Assembly: GCA_039916225.1 (NCBI GenBank)
Contig: JBDSLU010000191.1
Span: forward strand, 1-15,469
Direction of reading: 5' to 3'
Length of the DNA stretch: 15,469 nt
DNA from: JBDSLU01 sp039916225
Lineage (GTDB): Bacteria > Acidobacteriota > Vicinamibacteria > Vicinamibacterales > Vicinamibacteraceae
Each line of letters opens with the position of its first letter. Position 1 is the first letter of the stretch. The notes below the pieces were generated by a model. The model had not been told where the DNA came from. It saw only the letters and a list, made by a program, of their open reading frames with translations, and did no database searches. Positions 10,506 to 15,469 of this stretch are shown piece by piece. Position numbers and translations under genes: made by a program.

Positions 10506-10814
10506 ATGCCCAATATCCCGACGGAGCCTATCGGCAGTATCCCGCGACCAGCGCACCTCATTGAGGCCGTTGCTGCCAACGACCAGGATCCTGCCCTGGA
10601 GGCGCTCTACGAAGAGGCCGTCCGGGATACGATCGAGCAGCGCAAATTCCACAACTTCTGGACCTACTGAGTGAGGGTCTGCGATCGTGGCGGCGACGGC
10701 GGCTTCTCGCCATTTTGCGACGACACCAGCACGACCCGGGCAACGGCGTTGGCGAAGATCCGTGCCCGCGTCGCAGGGACGGCGCTCGCCAGCAAAAAGC
10801 TGAAGGGCAAATAG
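10506..10814 (+). pseudogene. Remnant of cobalamin-independent methionine synthase (MetE-like) gene, ends only
   Basis: The ATG at 10506 begins MPNIPTEPIGSIPRPAHLIE, the usual N-terminus of stand-alone MetE-type methyltransferases of about 370-380 aa, and runs through LEALYEEAVRDTIEQ. It then jumps to RKFHNFWTY, where relatives have about 14 more residues between IEQ and RK. An in-frame TGA (10668) follows WTY, where relatives often have Cys or Ser, then Val. In the same frame, without any shift, the C-terminal end of the family appears: GGFSPFCDDTSTT and LAKIRARVAGTALA, ending in TAG at 10812-10814. The roughly 280-residue centre, with the zinc site and barrel, is missing. The relation to the family is from memory of its conserved ends. 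The TAG overlaps the GTG of the histidine kinase, so the living gene was probably translated just before it. A short peptide of 54 residues could still be made. Confidence 0.8.
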
Positions 10815-13800
10815 TGGCATCCGACGGCGACGAAGAGGCCCGGCTTCGCGGTGTCGCCCTGCAGAACGCCCAGAGCATTCTCGTCGCGCGCCGGCGGGCC
10901 GAGGAGGCATTGCGTCAACAGTCGCAATGGCTTCGAATCACGCTCGCCAGCATCGGCGACGCCGTGATCACCACCGATGTCGAGGGTCGCGTGACCTCCA
11001 TGAACGCCGTCGCGCAGGTGTTGACCGGCTGGTCTCAAAGCGACGCTCTCGGGCTTTTCCTGACGGAGGTGCTCCACATCATCCACGAGGACACACGCCA
11101 GGCGGTGGAGAACTCCGCCATCCGTGCTTTGCAGACCAGCACGATCATCCGGCTAGCAAACCACACCGTTCTTCTCGCTCGAACTGGAGAGGAACACCCC
11201 ATCGACGACAGTGCCGCACCAATTCGGGACGAGTCGGGCGCGACGGTCGGTGCCGTGCTGGTATTTCGCGACGTGTCCGAGCGGAAAGCGGCGGACGTCG
11301 CGCGGGCGCACCTGGCCGCGATCGTCGAGTCTTCAGAGGACGCCATCATCAGCAAGACGCTTCAGGGCATCATCCTGTCCTGGAACAAAGGCGCTGAGCA
11401 CGTGTTCGGCTACGCCGCCAATGAGGCCATCGGGCGGCCCGTCACGATGCTGCTCCCACCAGAGCGCCTCGATGAAGAGCAGCACATCCTGGCGCAAATC
11501 GCTCGCGGTGATCGGATCGAACACTTCGAGACGGTGCGTGTGGGCAAGCACGGCCGGCGCCTCGATGTCTCGCTGACCGTCTCGCCAATCCGCGACGCAT
11601 CCGGTCAGATAGTTGGCGCCTCAAAGGTGGCGCGGGACATCTCTCGACGCAAGACCGTCGAGGCCCGTGACCGCTTCCTCATTGCGCTCGACGACGCGCT
11701 TCGACAGCATTCCGAGGCGGAAGCGATGACGCTGATGGCCGCGCGCGCGCTCGGTGAGCATCTCGGCGTGAACCGCTGCGCCTACGCCAGGGTCGAGGAG
11801 GACGAAGACACGTTCCTGCTGACCGGCAATTTCACGAGAGGTGTCGACAGTATCGTCGGCCGCTATACGTTCAGGCAGTTTGGCGAAGAATGTCTCCGCT
11901 TGATGCGTGCCGGTGAGCCGTACGTCGTGGCCGACAGCGCCCTCGATCCACGGATTACCGCCGCGGATCATGCAGCGTACCAGCTGGTCGAGATTGGCGC
12001 GGTGATCTGCGTACCGATCAAGAAACAGGGGCGCTTCGTCGCCGCAATGGCCGTGCATACGGTCGGCCCTCGAGCATGGGAAGCCAGCGACGTCGAGCTC
12101 GTGCAACGGGTCGCGGGCCGCTCCTGGGAATCGATCGAACGCGCGCGTGTGACGCATGAACTGCGGGAGAGCGAGCATCTGTTCCGGGCGCTCGCCAATT
12201 CCAACCCGAACCTGACGTGGATGGCGCGGCCAGACGGCTGGATCTACTGGTACAACGACCAGTGGTATGCCTACACCGGCACGACACCGGTGGACATGGA
12301 AGGCTGGGGATGGGAACGCGTGCACGATCCTGCGACGCTTCCGATCGTCAAGCAGCGTTGGCTGCGATCCATCGAGTCAGGAACCCCGTTCGAGATGGTG
12401 TTCCCGTTACGCGGTGCTGACGGGACCTTCCGTCGATTTCTCACGCGCGTGAATCCCGTACACGATTCTCGCGGACACATCGTCCACTGGTTCGGCACCA
12501 ACACCGACGTTGAGAGCGAGCGACAAACGGCTGATGCCAACGCCGAACTGCGCGAACGTGAGCGCCTCGTCAGGGAAGACGCGGAACTCCAGAAGCGACT
12601 GCTCTACTCGTTGTTCATGCAGGCACCCACCTCGATCGCGGTGCTTCGCGGCCCCAATCACGTGGTCGAGCTCGCCAATCCGCTGGTGTGCGAAGTCTGG
12701 GGACACCAGGAGAGCGAGGTCCTGAACCGTCCGCTGCTGGATGTCTTGACGGAACTGCGCGACCAGATCTTTCCGTCGCTACTGGACGAGGTGTTCCGCA
12801 CCGGCGTTCCCTACGTCGGCAAGGAGACGGCTACCCGGCTCACACGACGAGATGGACCGACCGAGATTGTCTATTTCAACTTTGTCTACTCCCCGTTCCG
12901 GAACGTCGAAGGCGACATCGAGGGAGTCTTCGTCATCGCATCGGACGTGACCGACCAGGTACTGGCGCGGCATCAGCTCGACGACCTGCGTGAGGCGGCC
13001 GAATCCGCCAACCGTGCCAAGGACGAATTCCTCGCCATGCTGGGCCACGAGCTTCGGAATCCGCTGTCCCCAATCCTGACGGCTCTGCAGCTGATGAAGC
13101 TTCGGGGCATTGACGGCGCTGAGCGGGAGCGCACCGTCATCGAGCGCCAGGTCCGTCACCTGACGCGCCTGGTGGACGATCTGCTCGATGTGTCCCGCAT
13201 CGCACGAGGGAGGGTTGAACTCAAGGAGGGGCTCATCGAGGTTGCCGAGGTGGTCGCGAAGGCGATCGAGATGGCCGGCCCACTGCTCGACCAGCGGACG
13301 CACGCCCTCGACGTGGACGTCCCTCGACGAGGGCTCACAGTGAAGGGCGACTCGATTCGCCTGAGCCAGGTCGTCTCAAACCTCGTGACGAACGCCGCGA
13401 AGTACACATCGCCTGGCGGTCAGATCACCATTCGAGGAAACGAAGAGGGCGATCAGGTCGTGCTTCGCGTCCGTGACACAGGCATGGGCATCGCGCCGGA
13501 CGTCCTGCCGCGCGTGTTCGATCTGTTCGTCCAGGAGCGTCAAGCGATCGATCGATCGCAAGGGGGCCTCGGGCTCGGACTCACGATTGTGCGAAACCTG
13601 GTGGAGCAACACGGCGGTACCGTGTCCGCCCACAGCAACGGTCCGGGCACCGGTAGCGAGTTCGTCGTGCGGTTGCCGAAGGCCAACGTCGCTGCAATGC
13701 CCGGGGACCGTCTCGCTCTCGAACCCGTCGACGGCCGCGTGATCGCGCCGGTCCGCGACCCGGTGAGGATTCTCGTCGTCGATGACAGCGTGGATGCGGC

Positions 13801-14116
13801 CGAGATGCTCGCAGGGGCTCTGAGCGCGAAAGGCTACGAGACGCGGATCGCACATGACGCACCTGGAGCGCTGCGAGTGGCCGCGGATTTCCGGCCCGCC
13901 ATCGCATTCCTGGACCTTGGTCTGCCGGTCATGGACGGCTACGAGCTCGCCGCTCGCCTTCGCGGGTTACCAGAATTGAACGGACTGAGACTGATCGCGC
14001 TGACCGGATACGGGCAGGACTCGGATCGGAACAAGACGCGGGACGCCGGATTTCAACACCATTTAGTAAAGCCGGTCGAGCTCGAAGCCATTGAGGCCGT
14101 CCTTGGTGATGGGTAG
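10814..14116 (+). CDS. Soluble hybrid sensor histidine kinase, PAS-PAS-GAF-PAS-PAS-HisKA-HATPase-REC
   Basis: 1100 aa from the GTG preceded by GAAGGG (10802-10807). Domains by motif are: PAS (about 35-155, ASIGDAVITTDVEGRVTSMN); PAS (166-285, IVESSEDAIISKTLQGIILS); GAF (286-445); PAS (450-570, LFRALANSNPNLTWMARPDG); PAS (596-715); HisKA with LGHELRNPLSP, phospho-acceptor His745; HATPase (about 840-955) with NLVTNAAKYTS, DTGMGIAP and GGLGLGLTI; and a receiver (983-1095) with VVDDS, phospho-acceptor Asp1034 in FLDLGLPVMDGYE, and the conserved LVKP lysine. No membrane segment or signal peptide is found, so it should sense an intracellular signal. No separate response regulator or output gene lies beside it. 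All catalytic motifs are intact. An in-frame ATG at 10715 is rejected, because the bases before 10814 encode the MetE remnant in another frame. Confidence 0.94.
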   Translation: MASDGDEEARLRGVALQNAQSILVARRRAEEALRQQSQWLRITLASIGDAVITTDVEGRVTSMNAVAQVLTGWSQSDALGLFLTEVLHIIHEDTRQAVENSAIRALQTSTIIRLANHTVLLARTGEEHPIDDSAAPIRDESGATVGAVLVFRDVSERKAADVARAHLAAIVESSEDAIISKTLQGIILSWNKGAEHVFGYAANEAIGRPVTMLLPPERLDEEQHILAQIARGDRIEHFETVRVGKHGRRLDVSLTVSPIRDASGQIVGASKVARDISRRKTVEARDRFLIALDDALRQHSEAEAMTLMAARALGEHLGVNRCAYARVEEDEDTFLLTGNFTRGVDSIVGRYTFRQFGEECLRLMRAGEPYVVADSALDPRITAADHAAYQLVEIGAVICVPIKKQGRFVAAMAVHTVGPRAWEASDVELVQRVAGRSWESIERARVTHELRESEHLFRALANSNPNLTWMARPDGWIYWYNDQWYAYTGTTPVDMEGWGWERVHDPATLPIVKQRWLRSIESGTPFEMVFPLRGADGTFRRFLTRVNPVHDSRGHIVHWFGTNTDVESERQTADANAELRERERLVREDAELQKRLLYSLFMQAPTSIAVLRGPNHVVELANPLVCEVWGHQESEVLNRPLLDVLTELRDQIFPSLLDEVFRTGVPYVGKETATRLTRRDGPTEIVYFNFVYSPFRNVEGDIEGVFVIASDVTDQVLARHQLDDLREAAESANRAKDEFLAMLGHELRNPLSPILTALQLMKLRGIDGAERERTVIERQVRHLTRLVDDLLDVSRIARGRVELKEGLIEVAEVVAKAIEMAGPLLDQRTHALDVDVPRRGLTVKGDSIRLSQVVSNLVTNAAKYTSPGGQITIRGNEEGDQVVLRVRDTGMGIAPDVLPRVFDLFVQERQAIDRSQGGLGLGLTIVRNLVEQHGGTVSAHSNGPGTGSEFVVRLPKANVAAMPGDRLALEPVDGRVIAPVRDPVRILVVDDSVDAAEMLAGALSAKGYETRIAHDAPGALRVAADFRPAIAFLDLGLPVMDGYELAARLRGLPELNGLRLIALTGYGQDSDRNKTRDAGFQHHLVKPVELEAIEAVLGDG

Positions 14117-14135
14117 TCGCGTCTCGTAGCGCGAC
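14116..14135 (+). terminator. Hairpin directly after the histidine kinase stop
   Basis: GTCGCG (14116-14121) and CGCGAC (14130-14135) form a perfect 6-bp stem with an 8-nt loop, starting at the last base of the kinase stop codon and lying between two convergent genes. No U-run follows, so it is a weak terminator candidate. Confidence 0.3.
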
Positions 14136-14162
14136 GCTCGGCAATGATCGAGCTCGGCACGT

Positions 14163-14531
14163 TCACTTGCGGGTGGGGCGGGACGCTTCGATCACGCTGG
14201 CGTCCGTCGCGCTGGCGCTGCCGTAGGCGACCGCCAGGTAAGCGCCGAGGCTCCGGATTTCCTGGTCGTCGACCGGCGCGCCATACGCCTGTCGCATCTT
14301 CGTCGTCTCGGCCGTCCACTGCGCTTGCGTCATGTTCGGCGGCTGGAAGCTGACGTAGTCGGCCGAGTGGCAGATGCCACACTTCTGCTGGGCGATCGCG
14401 TAACCGGGCAGGTCGGACGGGCGCAGCCTGGAGGTATCCGGCGGCAAGGTCATCCGTTTCGGCTGGGCATGCGCCACGGCGATGGCCGCCGTGGCGACCG
14501 CTCCGGCGAGGATGAGGGCGTGGCGTGTCAT
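14163..14531 (-). CDS. sorB: Monoheme cytochrome c, sulfite dehydrogenase small subunit
   Basis: 122 aa. Signal peptide MTRHALILAGAVATAAIAVA with cleavage after AHA (about residue 22). A single heme site, CGICH, lies at 51-55, followed by SADYVSFQPPNMTQAQW and TKMRQAYGAPVDDQEIRSLG; Met79 is the likely second heme ligand by family pattern. Length and layout fit the SorB-type electron acceptor of sulfite:cytochrome c oxidoreductases, and it follows a sulfite-oxidase-type gene by 10 nt on the same strand. It would take electrons from the molybdenum subunit in the periplasm. A GAGGG ribosome site overlaps the stop of that gene, so the two are translated together. A general cytochrome serving another Mo enzyme is the main alternative. 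Start ATG at 14531 is chosen for the signal peptide; the frame is open further upstream only inside the neighbour. Confidence 0.82.
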   Translation of the reverse strand: MTRHALILAGAVATAAIAVAHAQPKRMTLPPDTSRLRPSDLPGYAIAQQKCGICHSADYVSFQPPNMTQAQWTAETTKMRQAYGAPVDDQEIRSLGAYLAVAYGSASATDASVIEASRPTRK

Positions 14532-14541
14532 GCGTCGGCCC

Positions 14542-15469
14542 TCAGACGATCGAGACCGCGGTCGACTCGACCACATTGCGCATGTAGCCGGCGGGGTTCC
14601 ACTTGGCCGCCATCGGTTGGACAGCACCCGCGGTGCTGGTGGCACGGACCATCAACACCGCGTCCCCCGCTGCGGCAAAGGTCACCGGCAGGCGCCACTC
14701 CCGGAACGAGAAGCGGCCGAGGTCAGGGCCGAGCGTGGCGGCGCGCCATGTCCGGCCGCCGTCGAGCGACACCGCGACGGCCCCAATGCCGGAACCTCCA
14801 TCGAAGGCGATGCCCTTGAGCTCCATTGCGCGGCCTGCCCGGATCACATCGCCTGCCTTCACGCTCGTCGTGAAGCTGCGAACCGGCAGCGTGGTGATGG
14901 GCCGGGTTTTCTCAGGTGTCGTGCCCGGTGGCACGCAGGCGCAGTCGGTGTCGGGAACGCGATATCCCCTGGTCATGAAGAAGGCGTCGTGGCCATCGAA
15001 CGCGTGATCGATGACGTCGATCGCCGACAGGTGCTTGACCCAGTATGTCCCGAAGTAGCCGGGCACGATCAGCTTGAGCGGGTAGCCGTTGAGGAAGGGG
15101 AGGGCCTCCCCGTTCATGCTCCACGCCAGCAGAGGTTCGGCGCTCAGTGCATGGTCGATGTCGAGCGCCTTGCGGAAGTCCGGCGTACTCGGCAGCAGGG
15201 GCGCGTCGAGTCCGTTGAACGTCACCTGTTTGGCCCCGGCGCTCACCCCGGCCCGCTCGAGCACGGCCTTGAGCGACACGCCCGTCCATCGCGCGTTGCC
15301 CATCGATCCATTGCCGAGCTGAGCGCCGAAGACGCGAGGCGAAAAGTAGCCGCGGCTGTTCCCCGAACACTCGTTGACGGCGACCACTTCGGCCTGTCCG
15401 GGCATGGCTTTCAGGTCGGCCAGCGACAGACTGAGCGGCGTCTTGACGGTGCCGGTGACGGAGAGGCGG
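14542..15469 (-). CDS. sorA: Molybdopterin sulfite oxidase-family subunit, N-terminus cut by window edge
   Basis: 308 residues are visible and the frame is open to the right edge, so the signal peptide and start lie outside. The visible part begins in the oxidoreductase molybdopterin-binding domain (LSVTGTVKTPLSLSLADLKA). It has the Mo-ligating cysteine in AVNECSGNSRGYFSP (codon 15367-15369), then the GVSLKAVLERAGV, LLAWSMNGEALPFLNGYPLK and VPGYFGTYWVKHLSAIDV blocks. From about residue 190 onward the Mo-cofactor dimerisation domain follows: GIAFDGGSGIGAVAVSLDGG and FSFREWRLPVTF. Together with the monoheme cytochrome behind it this reads as SorA of a periplasmic sulfite dehydrogenase, which oxidises sulfite to sulfate. 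SoxC is the alternative but normally pairs with a diheme SoxD. The family is certain; the substrate is inferred from the pair. Confidence 0.85.
   Translation of the reverse strand, partial: RLSVTGTVKTPLSLSLADLKAMPGQAEVVAVNECSGNSRGYFSPRVFGAQLGNGSMGNARWTGVSLKAVLERAGVSAGAKQVTFNGLDAPLLPSTPDFRKALDIDHALSAEPLLAWSMNGEALPFLNGYPLKLIVPGYFGTYWVKHLSAIDVIDHAFDGHDAFFMTRGYRVPDTDCACVPPGTTPEKTRPITTLPVRSFTTSVKAGDVIRAGRAMELKGIAFDGGSGIGAVAVSLDGGRTWRAATLGPDLGRFSFREWRLPVTFAAAGDAVLMVRATSTAGAVQPMAAKWNPAGYMRNVVESTAVSIV

Noticed and set aside
10668..10670. TGA in the MetE remnant as a selenocysteine codon
   Set aside because: No selenocysteine is known at this place in the family, no SECIS-like hairpin is evident, and the enzyme core is missing anyway, so a nonsense change is simpler.

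Overview
This is a GC-rich bacterial window with compact, mostly overlapping or closely spaced genes. The gene content is a PSCyt1/DUF1549/DUF1553 plus DUF1501 cluster, a DUF1080 protein, an ACS-type MFS transporter, a many-PAS hybrid histidine kinase and a sulfite-dehydrogenase pair. This mix is typical of Acidobacteriota (especially the GC-rich soil lineages such as Vicinamibacteria) and of Planctomycetota. I favour an acidobacterium, but this is inference from family content, not from a marker gene.

Layout. Positions 1-5081 (minus strand) hold an operon: a 1080-aa PSCyt1-DUF1549-DUF1553 protein, a Tat-exported DUF1501 protein, and the first third or less of a second PSCyt1-type cytochrome running off the left edge. 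Divergent from it is an MFS transporter (about 5187-6458) without an ATG/GTG/TTG at its expected start. A perfect 14-bp palindrome separates it from a convergent FKBP-type prolyl isomerase (6478-6846). Next comes a tightly coupled plus-strand trio (6948-8697): a polytopic membrane protein, an ECF sigma factor and a 76-aa protein with a hydrophobic C-terminus. Its leader contains two mutually exclusive hairpins. The trio is flanked on the right by a hollowed-out second FKBP copy (8714-8824) that overlaps the stop of a secreted DUF1080 protein (8824-9579, minus).

Positions 9809-10285 encode a VOC-fold (3-dmu-9_3-mt/PhnB-like) protein. Positions 10506-10814 hold the remains of a cobalamin-independent methionine synthase (MetE-like) gene that keeps only its N- and C-terminal ends, with an in-frame TGA. 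Its final stop overlaps the GTG start of a 1100-aa soluble hybrid kinase (PAS-PAS-GAF-PAS-PAS-HisKA-HATPase-REC, 10814-14116). The right end (minus strand) has a monoheme cytochrome c and a molybdopterin sulfite oxidase-family subunit, read as sorB and sorA, with sorA cut by the window edge.

How it fits together. The left operon and the DUF1080 protein point to extracytoplasmic work on carbohydrates, and the MFS transporter would import an organic anion such as a sugar acid. The right-hand pair oxidises sulfite in the periplasm and passes electrons to cytochrome c. The sigma-factor trio and the kinase are regulators with no visible target. The most unusual signals are the two genes reduced to their two ends within about 2.1 kb of each other, the FKBP repeats bracketing the sigma-factor trio, and the trio's unfamiliar partner proteins. 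I see no tRNA, rRNA, CRISPR array, transposase or phage gene.
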